From positions 1,178,001 to 1,242,000 of the forward strand of contig JAGVRJ010000006.1 of the NCBI GenBank assembly GCA_019059635.1: a stretch of DNA of 64,000 bases, in the 5' to 3' direction. Each line of letters opens with the position of its first letter. The stretch's first letter is position 1. Under the pieces are notes generated by a model. It did no database searches. It had not been told where the DNA came from and was given only the letters and a program-made list of their open reading frames with translations. Made by a program: the position numbers and the translations under genes. This document shows, piece after piece, positions 21,385 to 33,213 of this stretch. This stretch comes from Proales similis (lineage: Eukaryota > Rotifera > Eurotatoria > Ploima > Proalidae).

Positions 21385-24300
21385 TCAGGAGAAAATGGTG
21401 ATTACTTCTCTTCCTGAGCCCCTGACTAACAGCACCCTTCTGAGGCCTTGGCTGACAGCGTGAATATAAGACACGTCTAAATGACCCAAGCAGAGTAGAT
21501 AATGGAGTAGAAGACTGTTTGGCGAGATAAGCTACATACAGGTGTAATCGGCATTTCCAGCTATTTTGGGCGGCGCCGGTATATTCATGAGAACGAGGGC
21601 GGCCTCTTGAGACTTTTCCCTTATTTTGCGATTCAATTCGACCGCCGAGTGCATTCTCTTCTTCTTTTGACTCTGGTCGACTTGGGGCATTGAGCTCGAG
21701 CTGAACGTGTACTCGTTTTGATCTGGACGGCCGCTGATCGAAATCAATCTACTGCCTTGTTGAAGCAGATTGTTTCGTCTAGAACGCTCAATCATCAGTT
21801 GCGGCTGTCAAAACGTGAATTGTTTATTTTCACAATAAGAGCTGATAAGGGTTTTGAAACTCTTGCCTCCATTTGGGCCTCTCTTTCGCCTAGTTTTATA
21901 TCCTTCATTAGCTTTTCACGCTGCTCGTGCTGCAGACTGCTCTCAGTTCTATAGGCCGATATTTCTCCTTCTTCCTGACTTATTAGATAAAACCCGTCAA
22001 ACTGAAACCTGATTTCTTTGACTTGTAACAGACCATGTCGATCACGTCCACCTCGGCTTCGATCCTTAAGTCGTAGACATATCGACTCAGATCGCGTTTT
22101 ATCTTGATGCTGTTCTCTTTGGCGCTGGCCACGGTGAATACTCTGAGAAGACATTTCTGCCAAATTCGATGCTTTTTTAATAGGAACACGAGCAGAAGAA
22201 GAAGTCCGCCGTCTTGGATTATCCACCACAAGTCAATAGTGCCCGTTTGGCAGTCGGTTTTAGTGTCCACAGGCCAGTCATGGACTGCTTTGATAATAAC
22301 AAAGGCCATCTCTTGCTCGGCTGCTGCTCTCATGGTGCCTTTAGAAGAGAAATGGGAAAGCCTTTGAGAAATGTTATTCTCTCGACAGAATGGACGGATG
22401 AAACCCTACGAGTCAGAGTAGGCATCGACATCTGATCATCTTGGACACTGGCTCCAGCCTGTAATGGATTCAAATTTGCCATGTATGAATCGGTCCATTT
22501 TTCGGGCCAATTAATCACGATCGTATTGGGCCTTAAGCCGCCAAGACCTTTACTTTGAATGCTTGTTGTTGAAAAGTTGTTTAACTTTTGTATGCTTTGG
22601 GTTTGGGAGAAATGGAGGAATGTTTACAAATAGAGAAGGCCGTCGTCAAGCGAACTGGCTACTAAGCTCTCAACGAACCCTTTCACTTTGAATCTGCTCA
22701 TCGCTCGCCTCAAACACTGAAATGCAAATACACGATTAATGCGATTTGAGACCAAGGTCACAAACAAATTTGTAGTGAGCAATGCTCGACAACACCGAGG
22801 CCAACCTTCTTTTGCTCCTGAGCGAGATCTTTTTTGTCAAAATAGTCTCCAACAAGCACGTTGCTCAATACAATAAGACCTTTGCCAGCTTTTAGTTGGG
22901 AAATGAAGCCGATAGATTGAGCGTGTGAAACGATGACTTTATAAAATGGCTGATGTCGCACACCAAGTGCGCTTTGACTAAGAGATGCCGGACGAGTTTG
23001 ACATTTGAGAAAGAGCATTATTTGAGGCCTCCAATTTTTCACATGTGGCTGACTCTCCTCCAATCTGAGCAGAGAATATCGAGCTGCGCTCATCGAGAGA
23101 CCTCTTATGCCATCGCCCCATTCGCTTTGAGCACTTTTATTTCATTTTAAAATTTAATTTGTCGACTGGAATAATTTGAAATGTTTCTCTCACCCTTTGA
23201 ACTCGATGTATTTGTAAATGAGAGAAGCAAGTGCAATCGCTGCTATTGCGTAGTACCATTTAATTATGAACATCACTCCAATGCATAGAAAGACGCCCAG
23301 AATCGATAGGCTCCAATGATAGTAGACGAAGCGCGGTCTCCAGCTAGGTGCTTTCAAAATGGTTTGCAGGGCACATGCCAAATTCACGAATCCGTAGCAC
23401 ATCAGAAAGAACCTAGCAGCAGAATAAGAAAAATGTTCAAGTGTGCATAAACGCCCTCACATTGATATGAGAGGAGTGAGCTGGTCAACAGAGCCGATCA
23501 GAACTCCAGTCCAGCATAAGGCGAGTGTGAAAAATAGAGCCCGTATCGGTTCGCCGCGATGTTTTTTGGCCAAAAACTTGAGAGGAGGAATGACTTCGTC
23601 TTCTGCGATCGCCTGGAGTATTCGGGGTGCTCCAGTCAAGCTTTGAAGCGCTGCTCCGAAAGTCGAGAGGAACGCACCTGCCAGTACAACATAGCGACTT
23701 GGCCAAGCGAGCATGCCGACCACCAGCTTTTTGTCAATACTCTGGCCATACTTGTCCAGCAACAGAGAGCTGTCAATGCAAGATCCGAACAACACGATCA
23801 ATGAAAGATCTTGGCTCAAAGTCTCATTTGAGTTTATCGCACACACTTTTAATAAAGTCAACTTACATATTATTGAGGTGAGCAGAACAGCCGATATGGT
23901 TCCTCTTGGAATGCTCTTGGACGCGTCTCTTAAATCGCCGGATAGATTTGTTCCGGTCAGAACGCAAGTGACCGATGGAAAGAATATTCCGATCAGAATG
24001 AGAAACGACGTAGTCTCTTGCGCGACTACTTCGACGCCGATTCCTGGCTCGCCGGGCAACACTTGGCCGACACTTCGATAGCGAGGTCTGAGGTTTTTTA
24101 GAAAGAGCATGCCGCTGCCCAGTCCCGGTATGGCTGGTTTCAATTGGACACTGTTGTTCTTGATAAAGTCAGCACAAAGCTTCGATTTATACGAATCGAG
24201 CAGCTTCTCGATGCCTGTTGTTTCATTGATTAAATATTCAAACGCTGGACCGCAGTAGGCCTTCCACAGAGGACACGTGAACGTCCGATTGTTCAATTGA

Positions 24301-25368
24301 CAATGTCGACTGTTAGAACAGAACGATTTATCCTCAATTGTAAAGGCGTTGTATTTGATCAAGCGGCTCGAATTGAACACACAAATCCTTGAAAACGTAT
24401 CGGGCCAATAAAGAATAAATGCGACCGAGCGGGCTTACTTTTGGGCTGATGGTTTGAACGCACTTATTCCAATTCCAATGTAGATGCACACTACTGCGAA
24501 CATGACGGCAGCCAGCGAGATTGGCGCCACTTTGCTTATAAACTTGATACCAACCACCAAAATAAATGAAATTAGAAGCAGGATGATTGAGCCGTATATT
24601 CGAAAGTTGTTGAACGCGTCCGTCTGATTTTCAATGCTTCCGATCAGAGTCAGCTGAGGGCTAATGTATTTCTATTGAGTCGCAAGTAAATCAATTAGTC
24701 GGTAAAAGAGTGAATATGGCGGTCTACCAAGAGAATCTCGCTCGCGCCCACAATGTACATGGACGCTCCGACAGTGTTGGCCAAGTAGAACAAGACACCG
24801 ACCGCACCGCCGAATTCAGGCCCGAGAGAGCGTGATATCATGAAGTAGGGACCGCCAGCCGGAACGATGCCGTTGGTTGCAATCGCGCTGGTCGATATCG
24901 CTGTCAAGAATGTCTGCTCGCTCGAGAGCATTTATTAGCAAGAGTCAAAGGGCGGTTAAGTCTCACCACACAGCAGCATACAAAGACAAGAACAAATGCC
25001 TGAAGAATTCCGGCGTTTCCTACGATCCATGTCGCTCTTATGAACAGAATCACGCCAAGAATGTTTTGGACGGTTGGCAGAAGCACGCCGAGCACTGTGC
25101 CGAGCTTGACGCCTCCCTTAAATTGACCAACTAGCCGATCAATAGCACGCCGGTGAACAAAGCCGGTGCTTGAGCTTACCTTTAAAGGTTGAACTTCGTC
25201 TCCGAAATTATCGAAAGGCGAGACCAGCTCCTGGTCAAATGTGTCCGCATTCTTTTTATGAATCGAATTCAAAGCCAGAAAAGAAAGGCAAGCTTCGCTT
25301 TCTACTTGATCAAGTGAAATTTCCTCGCCTGCAACACGCTCAACATCAAACAAGCTCGCTTTGCTCAT
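21385..25368 (-). CDS. K-Cl cotransporter (SLC12A4-7 type), copy A
   Basis: Electroneutral K+/Cl- export across the plasma membrane. Multi-exon; exon 1 is 25368-25180 and the last exon carries the stop at 21387-21385. Read in order: acidic cytosolic N-terminus ([12 protein letters not shown]); TM1 [40 protein letters not shown] followed by [12 protein letters not shown]; the large extracellular loop with paired cysteines ([20 protein letters not shown]); [20 protein letters not shown] then [37 protein letters not shown]; and the C-terminal [12 protein letters not shown]. It ends in [19 protein letters not shown], the KCC signature end. The [11 protein letters not shown] segment is KCC-type rather than NKCC. 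A second copy lies 26 kb away. Confidence 0.93.
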
Positions 25369-26282
25369 TTTCGCGCAAATTGTTCCCTTTTGGTTCTTGT
25401 TCAATTTATTAAAGAAACATAAACACAGCTTCAATGTTTCTGGTTTTATTTTTATGCATACAAAGATTTAAAGAAGCTTTGCTGGGCTAAAAATAGAGTC
25501 AGTTTGTTAAGGGACAAGAATAGATTCTGATCATTCAAGCATTAAATCTGCGAGTCGACGGTGACTCAACTACAGATAAGCAATATATGTTCTCTTTCTT
25601 TCTTGTTTGGGAACACACGCTGCTCTAGCTAGACAATCAGACAAAACAAAATTCAAGTTTTAAGTCGAATTTCAGACCGACGGGCCGAATCGTCTTTGGG
25701 CTGTTGACTTGGTGGCAAGCCAGCTTGTTCATGAATGGACACAAAGAGAGTTACTCAAAAGCTATTGACGTCGCTTGGAGTCGGTTATTTGACACTTGTT
25801 TGGGACAAAGATTGTGAAGTGTTTTGATAACTGTCTAAGCGAGCCGAGAAAAGGAATGTTTAATGAAAGAGTAGAAAAACAATCAGGCATTTTGCACGGT
25901 CAGGTCGGGATCGTCTCGGTCGTGATCAATCATTCGAGGTGATATTGAATTCGAATTGAATATGACCCAGAAAAGGGCGATTCAATGAAAACACATTTAA
26001 CACCAGGTAATAAAGTGCCTGCAGGAGTGACCCTAAACTGGGCTACGGTTAATTAATCGAATTGGTTCGGCCCGTGATCATCTACAATTGGCCACAGGGA
26101 GGTCGTGTGCACAGATTATGATTGGCTAATGTGCACAATGCATACATGGCCGTCAGTTTACCTTGGCATGGCGGCCGGCCACTTGATTTTCATTGCAAAG
26201 ACAAATACATAACAAGTGTGAGCTGTACGCACGTCTGCATTTGTTCACATTTGAGATGTTCGCATGAAGCTAGACCGATGAA
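25369..26282. promoter_or_regulatory. Divergent region between KCC copy A and the adhesion GPCR
   Basis: 914 bp between divergent starts. It should contain both promoters. No clear TATA box or repeat noticed; short open frames show no family signal. Confidence 0.4.
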
Positions 26283-29200
26283 ATGCACTCTTCGGCGTAT
26301 TTTCTCTTCAGTTTGATCGCTATTGGGCTGTACGCCCAGAGCAAACAAGACGCTGACCAGCAGTCAGACGCGACTTATTATTACGACTACGCGAGCGACA
26401 ATCTGACCAAGCATCCGAAGAACTTTGACTACCTCTACGACGACCAATTCTACTATTACGACGAGAGCAGCGGAAGCAAAGCGCACACATGTCCACACGG
26501 TTGTAGTTGCCAGTTCGACAAGCTGCCCAACGCCAAGTCAAGTCTGCACGACTACTTTGAGCCCAAGACCAAGAGTGTGCGCGCAGTCTACTACAATCAG
26601 ATAGGCGAGATTTACGACATAAAAGTCGACTGCTCAAACAAGTCGCTGGAAAATGTCCAGAATCTGTTTAGCTACACGTTCCCGCTCGATCAAATCACCG
26701 AGTTCAACTTGTCATTCAACAACTTGAGCGCGCTTGACTTGCCTGGTGCGTTCGAGGACATGATCAACCTAAAAGTGTTGGATCTGTCTCACAACCAGCA
26801 TCTCAGAGCGCCGTCGCCTCGCCAGTTCCTACGCAAGTTCTATAATCTGCATGAGATTCACCTAAACGGACTCATTCAGTGTCCTCTTCTTGACTGCGAG
26901 TGGTACCGAAGTCTGCTCTTTCTGCACAAGCGCAATGTGAGCATACACGTGGACATGTGCAGCGTCAAAGAAGCTGTGATCGAGAACGTTCGTCTGTTGG
27001 TCGACTGCAGTGAAGCGCTCAATGTGTCCACAGTGGCCACGCCCGAGGACGAGCGGCTTCTGCCCTATGAGAACCAAATACTGATCGAAGGCGATCAGCT
27101 CGAGCTGGTCTGCATCACCAAAGGAGCGCAGGTGGAATGGAGGAAAGACGGCGAGCCAGTGGGTGCTTGGGCAAATATCAACGAGCATGTCAACAGACAG
27201 AAAGAGGTCGGAACAAAACTTCAGCTGTCGAACTTGACCGTCTTTGACTCGGGACAATACGAATGTGTTGCCAATGAGTCTGTGCCAATTCGAACCTTTC
27301 AGATTCAAGTGCTCAGTCTTGACGAGCTCACTTCCATTCCAAACTCGACTCAAGCACCCAAGTGCCCCTCAATATTGGCAAACACGTACCGTGGCCTATT
27401 TGAATGGAAGCAGATTCTGGCCGGCCAATCGGCATTTTTGAATTGCACTGTCAATCCAGACTACCAGGCGGTGTTGGAGTGCTTGCCAGACGGAGAATGG
27501 TCGCCGCTAATTGATTTGAAATCGTGTGAATTCAAATCAAATCTGAGTCGATACATTTCCCATTTGATGGACACGAACGAGAGCATCGACTTGGAACGCT
27601 TGTTCAGGCTGATTTCCGTTCGTCAGAACGAGAACGGAATCGACGAGCGTGATCTGACACTGTTGCAACGGCTGATCATTGAAAAGCAGAACGAGTACGC
27701 GCTCCGATGGCTGAATGACATTGTTTCAAATCTCAACTCTGTTACGATGGAACGCGCCCAGCAGCTAGAACCGGCCATATTCTCGCTTTACTTTTTCGAT
27801 TACATCATACGCTCGGGCATTAGCATCAACTCGAGCGTGTTCCACGCCCACTTGGACACAAGTCTGGGCCGAGCCGAATGCCGCCTTGACTCGAGACTGG
27901 CATGCGAACCGGCCGCATCTCATCATGCGTTTCCAACTACGAAATTGGTTCTGGACACCGAAATCGACTCTGACTGGCAAGTGACAGTGCTGGCCAACCA
28001 TGCAGAGAAGCTTGTTCCAGTTGTCGATTGCCAACAGAGTTCATTCAAAACCAATTACAATCGTCACTTTGCGTCGATAAACAAAACTGCTTGGTCCGAA
28101 GTGATTGTGCTCAGCAACAGTAAAGCGTCACGAGCTCGATTGAACATGACACTGAAATTGAATTTGCCCGACGAGTATTTTGAGCTGATGCGAGAAATGA
28201 GTCAAACAGCAAACGGCTCGTGGACAGAGATTGAGTCTAAACAAGTGAACTTGTTTGAGGTGGTATTCGGAGACCAGCCAAACCTGTTTCTACGAGACGC
28301 CCAGCTTCTAAAGCGATTCTTCGACAAGCTAAAGAGAAAATGGCTCAACTTGAACGCCTACGAGATGGTCTGTGGACACAAGAGCCTATTGAGCGACTGT
28401 GGTGAAAATCGAACAGAATACTCGATTGTGAACTGGCAGCGGCAACCCCAATGTCCCTGCTCGCTGGTAGATTTCGTTCGAAATGAATCCGACTGGAACG
28501 TGTTTGCTCGAGCCGAGTGCAGCTTCGATTCGATCGAACAGCTCGTTGCCATCACAGTCTCTCTGAAGCAAAACCAATCGGCAGTTGCAGTTCAATCAAA
28601 CTCGGTCCTGACCAGACTGGAGAGCACTGTGAACGCCTACTTGACGAACATGAGCCAAGGAGTGCAATTTGAAAAAGTACGCCGCAACTACCGACCATTT
28701 GATCATCTGGTCGTCTACGGAGCAGCTACGATTGCAGCCGTGCTGCTTCTGTCCTGCTTTCTGGTCTACGTGCTCAAGAGCGCATCAATTCAGATGCCGC
28801 GTCAAGTGAGGCATTCACTGGCCAACATTTGGCTCAGTGTCCTGCTTCTACTATTGACGTTCACCTTGGGCATAAATCAAATCAATTTGCCTGACATGTG
28901 TTTGTCGAGCGGATTTTTCATGCATTCTTTGATTCTGAGCGTGCTCGTCTGGTCTTTGCTCTACTTTCATTGTTTGCTTGGCAAACTGAAGCGAGTAAGG
29001 TCTCAAAATCGACGTCTGATCACCGCCACAAGTCAAAAGTCACTTGAGCAACATCATGGGCTCAATAGGCCTGGCCGAAAGCACGCACTGCATTTGTACT
29101 TGATCGGCTACGGAGTGCCGCTGGTACTCTGTAGCGGCATATTTGCTCTGACCAGACAAAACTACATTCGAACGCCCTATTCGTTCTGCTTCAGCAATCA

Positions 29201-30590
29201 TCCTTTGATTGTCTACGGCTCGTTGTTAGCGCCCTTTCTGGTCTGCTTCTTGATTGGTATTGGACAAATAGTCGCCATCAGCCTCACACTAAGGCGAATT
29301 CTCAGCGAATATGAATCTGATCCGGAGAAGGACTGTGACGACAAACTTGCCGCTCTTGGAGTTCAGAGGAATTTCGCTCTGGCCCGAATGATGCAGCCTG
29401 GCGTCGACGAACCGATAGATACTAGAAGCGAGCTAACCAGAGCCGCCGACACCGCAGCCAACACATTCAAACCTCAGTCAATGCCCGATTCCTACTCGCT
29501 CAGTGAACATGGCTCGTCTGACCGCACAAGCATTATGGACCAGCAGTACAGACCTAGAGTGCAGGTCGGCTTCTTCACCATCAGCTTCATGATTCTCTGC
29601 TTGGCATTTACTTTTGCCGCCCTGCTGGCCTTGCCGGCCGAGTCCACCCTATTTCATGTTTGGTTCGCCTGGAGTCCTAAGCTAGTGCGTCTGGTCACTT
29701 CCTATCTATTTTCGTTCTCATTGATCTCGTACGGAATCATGCAGCTGTGCTTCTACGTGCTCGGACGCTCTGACCTGACCAACGCAACTGCAGTCGTTGA
29801 CTATTATGAGTCATCACAAATCGACGTAAACAGCGAAGAGTGCGAGCCACTCGAAGGTCACTATGAAGCTGAGGAAAACTTGCAAACAGAGACTAGTGAC
29901 CCGCCTTACGAAAAGGCGCACAAAGAGTCGATTTGCGACCTGTTCTTTGCCGATCAGCAAGATTTCTCGCCCGGTCTCAATCAGCAGTTTACGGCCGAAG
30001 TCTCCTCGCCTCTTGCCAAACTTGCAATTCAAGAGGAATTCAATGAAACGCCGCCACAATCAAAGCCAGCGGTTGGTCCGCGTCTAAGCCGAAGTCAATT
30101 CAAAGAGGAGAGCGGCCAAGTTTACGAATCCCTTCACAGACCAAGTCCGAACAAGCCGACATTTGACGACCTTGTCGATGGCTCATGTTCAGCCAACACT
30201 GGCACGGCGATCAGCTCAATTGCTGGTTTGATTCCAGATGTGATCAAATCGTCGCTGCCGAGTGAAGAGCGAAGATTCCCGATTGTATCGCCTCGAAAGC
30301 CCAAAAATTCGGCCGCTTCTTCCAGTCATTCAATGTCGAATGGATCTTCGTCGTCATCGTCATCTCAAGAGGTGTCCTCTCACTTGGAGCATGTGATCAT
30401 CGATGACACTCCTTACATTAGCTTTCGGCGTGAGACCTCCTTTCAAAACACCCAACTCGAGCAGAGTATTATGAGTCAGCAACGCGTCCAACTCATTTCC
30501 GAGTCTGTTGAGACAAAAAGTGTCTACGCTCGTGTAAATATAAATCGTCTCAATCCTGGCTCAAGTCCCAAGACCGAGACCAGCGTCTAA
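26283..30590 (+). CDS. ADGRA: Adhesion GPCR, subfamily A type (LRR-Ig-HormR-GAIN-7TM)
   Basis: One uninterrupted 1435-codon exon. Signal peptide residues 1-18; Tyr/Asp-rich segment; LRRs about 105-230 (ITEFNLSFNNLSALDLP, LKVLDLSHN) with a Cys-capped end; Ig-like domain about 265-347 (QLELVCITKGAQVEWRKDG ... DSGQYECVAN); hormone-receptor-like Cys segment about 362-416 (FLNCTV, LECLPDGEW); a GAIN-like region to about 795; seven membrane helices between about 803 and 1165. I see no clear HL-S/T autoproteolysis site, as in mammalian ADGRA members. The long tail ends in ETSV, a class I PDZ ligand like the ETTV of GPR124/GPR125. The domain order is specific to ADGRA (GPR123/124/125). Known relatives act in Wnt co-reception and cell polarity; that role is inferred here. 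Confidence 0.9.
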   Translation: MHSSAYFLFSLIAIGLYAQSKQDADQQSDATYYYDYASDNLTKHPKNFDYLYDDQFYYYDESSGSKAHTCPHGCSCQFDKLPNAKSSLHDYFEPKTKSVRAVYYNQIGEIYDIKVDCSNKSLENVQNLFSYTFPLDQITEFNLSFNNLSALDLPGAFEDMINLKVLDLSHNQHLRAPSPRQFLRKFYNLHEIHLNGLIQCPLLDCEWYRSLLFLHKRNVSIHVDMCSVKEAVIENVRLLVDCSEALNVSTVATPEDERLLPYENQILIEGDQLELVCITKGAQVEWRKDGEPVGAWANINEHVNRQKEVGTKLQLSNLTVFDSGQYECVANESVPIRTFQIQVLSLDELTSIPNSTQAPKCPSILANTYRGLFEWKQILAGQSAFLNCTVNPDYQAVLECLPDGEWSPLIDLKSCEFKSNLSRYISHLMDTNESIDLERLFRLISVRQNENGIDERDLTLLQRLIIEKQNEYALRWLNDIVSNLNSVTMERAQQLEPAIFSLYFFDYIIRSGISINSSVFHAHLDTSLGRAECRLDSRLACEPAASHHAFPTTKLVLDTEIDSDWQVTVLANHAEKLVPVVDCQQSSFKTNYNRHFASINKTAWSEVIVLSNSKASRARLNMTLKLNLPDEYFELMREMSQTANGSWTEIESKQVNLFEVVFGDQPNLFLRDAQLLKRFFDKLKRKWLNLNAYEMVCGHKSLLSDCGENRTEYSIVNWQRQPQCPCSLVDFVRNESDWNVFARAECSFDSIEQLVAITVSLKQNQSAVAVQSNSVLTRLESTVNAYLTNMSQGVQFEKVRRNYRPFDHLVVYGAATIAAVLLLSCFLVYVLKSASIQMPRQVRHSLANIWLSVLLLLLTFTLGINQINLPDMCLSSGFFMHSLILSVLVWSLLYFHCLLGKLKRVRSQNRRLITATSQKSLEQHHGLNRPGRKHALHLYLIGYGVPLVLCSGIFALTRQNYIRTPYSFCFSNHPLIVYGSLLAPFLVCFLIGIGQIVAISLTLRRILSEYESDPEKDCDDKLAALGVQRNFALARMMQPGVDEPIDTRSELTRAADTAANTFKPQSMPDSYSLSEHGSSDRTSIMDQQYRPRVQVGFFTISFMILCLAFTFAALLALPAESTLFHVWFAWSPKLVRLVTSYLFSFSLISYGIMQLCFYVLGRSDLTNATAVVDYYESSQIDVNSEECEPLEGHYEAEENLQTETSDPPYEKAHKESICDLFFADQQDFSPGLNQQFTAEVSSPLAKLAIQEEFNETPPQSKPAVGPRLSRSQFKEESGQVYESLHRPSPNKPTFDDLVDGSCSANTGTAISSIAGLIPDVIKSSLPSEERRFPIVSPRKPKNSAASSSHSMSNGSSSSSSSQEVSSHLEHVIIDDTPYISFRRETSFQNTQLEQSIMSQQRVQLISESVETKSVYARVNINRLNPGSSPKTETSV

Positions 30591-30779
30591 AGACCCAAAT
30601 GTGCTCAATCTATAAATTCCAAACATGTATTAATCGTTTTTGTTTTGCTACGAATTGTCTGAGTTTTTTATTCTCTGAAAAATAAATGAATAAACAAGTT
30701 TCACATAAACAACAATGGCACACGTGTTTGCTCTCAAGTTTCTTACAAGCACTGAATGGAAAAGGCGCCCTGAGGAGGG

Positions 30780-31422
30780 TCAAGATCGCGAAAAGAGATA
30801 ACGACCGATCGCTCGACTTTCTCTGACTACCAGCAGCTCGATGATAGCTAAAAAGGAAGCGGAGCTCAAACAACTGAGGAACCCGATGATCACCATCATG
30901 AGGTTAAGATACTGATTAGAATTTAGACCGCAAGGAGCAAGGCAAGTGACGTTGTAGAGCGCCATGTCAATGATGTTGAGAGTGATTGAGGCCGCCAGAC
31001 TTGCCACTAGGACCGATACTGTAGTTGCGATCACCCAAATAAAGTAGCGATGGCACCTGTATCTTTCTTTATAAATGGCTGTTCTTAGTCCTAGCTCAAA
31101 TCTCGAATGAATGATCTCACTTACCGAAGCGAGCCAGAGCGGCCACATTCGCTATTTGAAAGAGAGCAATAATAAATCCAGAACAGAGATGAGCGAGAGC
31201 AGTTCGAGAGACTAGGATCGCAATTTGAACAGCGATCGATACGAGGGCCAACGATGCTTGTAGGATTGCGTTGGCGTAAACAAACAGGCTCGGCAGAGAT
31301 CGCAAGTTTTGAGCAATCGTGATTCTCTTCTGCTCTCTAACGGCTAGTTTTCGGTTTGAAAGAATCTCTATTGGAGTCTTGGGTCGACTTATTGTGGTCA
31401 ACGATGTACTCTTGCTATTCAT
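30780..31422 (-). CDS. Four-transmembrane protein A (MS4A/tetraspan-like), 198 aa
   Basis: Exons 31422-31125 and 31078-30780, with a 46 bp intron (GTAAGT...AACAG). Four hydrophobic helices: about residues 44-66 (SLFVYANAILQASLALVSIA), 74-98 (AHLCSGFIIALFQIANVAAL), 112-140 (WVIATTVSVLVASLAASITL) and 163-188 (LMMVIIGFLSCLSSASFLAI), with one N-glycosylation site in the extracellular loop (NVTC). Both termini should be cytosolic. The plan resembles small tetraspan families such as MS4A/TMEM, but no residue signature fixes the family. It faces a divergently transcribed partner of the same plan. Confidence 0.7.
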
Positions 31423-32287
31423 TTTGCTGTGGCGATTTACTGTCCATATACCGAAATATTGATGATCACCACAAGCAGGATTCTCTTATTCTCGGTCTCC
31501 TATTTTGCTCTCAGGTCTTATCATGCATATCGATTTATTCTTGTGTGCAGCGATGAGATGCCAACGTCAGTCGGTCGATGAGCAGACACGAACGTCCATC
31601 TGATTCTCATAATTTAACGCTCAGTCCAATTTAATTACCGAACGTATCACGCTCTCGTCTGCGCCTCAGAATTCTACGTTTGCCTGCTCGCAGACTCGGC
31701 CACTAAGACGTATAATACGGTGAATTATTTGAACGCGTGCGACAGCCGTCGTCGACAAAGCAGGCCAAGCCCAAGCGGTCGGGGCTTATTTTAATAAAGC
31801 CATTTGTTTCCGCCACGAAGCAATTTATTTATTTTCAAGTGACCCCCAGTCACAAATCAATAACATTCAAACAGGCTTCGAAACACGTCGATCAAGTGAC
31901 AGGCACTAGGGCAGGAAGACAGCCAACCAAATGACGGTGGTGTTGAGACCAATCGATATTAGATCCAGACTCTTTCAAATTCCCATTTTAACTTTCAAGT
32001 TGCTTAATTGTTAAGTACCAACCAGCAGCCAGAGGCTGGCGCTCAAACCATCAATTACGCAAAAGAAACCCAAAGTGAACACCATGCCAAAAGAATAAAT
32101 CAAATTCGGTCTCAGGCACACACACACACACAGCTACATTTTTCAAAGTTAAAATGAAGCGTAATCACGTCCAACTAGTTCCCGAGCCTAGTCACGTAGC
32201 TCTTCGCTTTTTCCGAACCCGTCGCATCCAAGCCTGAAAATAACAACAAAGACCCACAGATCGCTGTTCGAGGCTTGGAATTTTACA
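31423..32287. promoter_or_regulatory. Divergent region between two four-TM genes
   Basis: 865 bp of shared upstream sequence, possibly a bidirectional promoter area. It contains a CA repeat at 32116-32131. No coding signal. Confidence 0.4.
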
Positions 32288-33024
32288 ATGATATTTCTTG
32301 GACATCGTAATACAGTTGCTCGTGAGCGCTCTGGGTCGCCAGAGCTGAACCGATGGTCAAAAGTGGAGACCAATTTGAAAACAAGTTTTCCTCTACAGGC
32401 GACCATAATTCATTTGATCGCTTTGGCAAGCCTCTCGCTCACTTTGATTCTTATTCAATTGGTCTCAATAACCAGCAGCCATCCGTGGTCGTTTTTCGCC
32501 TCGGGCGTTTGGTAACTTTCTCAAGTACAAGAGCTCTTTCGCTTTGTTTTCACCTCTCGAACGTTGAGACAGGATCGGATTGATCGGCTTTGTGGCGGTT
32601 GGATTTTGCATTTCTCTCGGTAGGTGTTTTTACCCGTCAAACGCAATTAAGCAGACTTGACAAATTTGAAAAAGTTTTTATCAAAAAATCAGAGCTTGCG
32701 TTCATCTCGTTCGGAATACACTTGGGCGGAGGAATCCTGGCCGCTTTCATGTCAATATTTTTCAACTTGGCGGCACTAGTAAGCGCCGATTCGACGCCGA
32801 ACGCGTCCGTCTTGAATATTCTGATGCTCATATTTGGTCTGTTCATTTCAACTCTGATGGAGCTCTACGCCTTCATTCTGAAGAGCAACGTTTTCAATTC
32901 AACCCGAGTGAACGTTGAAAATGAGGCGGGCTCTACGAACAGTGAGGAAGCTATCGCCCCGTCGGCTCCACCTATTCAGGAACAGCTTCCTTCTTATCAG
33001 GAATATTCCATCGTTATTCAATGA
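32288..33024 (+). CDS. Four-transmembrane protein B (MS4A/tetraspan-like), 206 aa
   Basis: Exons 32288-32511, 32573-32619 and 32675-33024. Four helices: IIHLIALASLSLTLILIQLV, WIGLIGFVAVGFCISLVFI, FGIHLGGGILAAFMSIFFNL and LNILMLIFGLFISTLMELYA. The cytosolic tail has APSAPPIQEQLPSYQEYSI, with a proline-rich stretch and LPSY/YQEY that could serve WW-domain binding or endocytic sorting. Helix spacing, a shared SG before helix 2 and N-I-MLIFG/MMVIIG-type residues in helix 4 point to common descent with the divergent neighbour at 30780-31422. Function unknown; start is the first ATG in the exon. Confidence 0.7.
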
Positions 33025-33213
33025 AAAATTTCATTATTTATATTTTAATCAATAAAAAACCTGGATGCATCTAGTATTTCGCATGGTATCTAATAGTGAC
33101 GAGTAAATTAAAAGATAAAGCCCGAAATTATTACGACCAGTGACAACAAGCGCATAAAATCGATTGGCACCGAGTGAAAGGTTGCGCACTTGCTAGGTTT
33201 TAGACGGTCGGCG

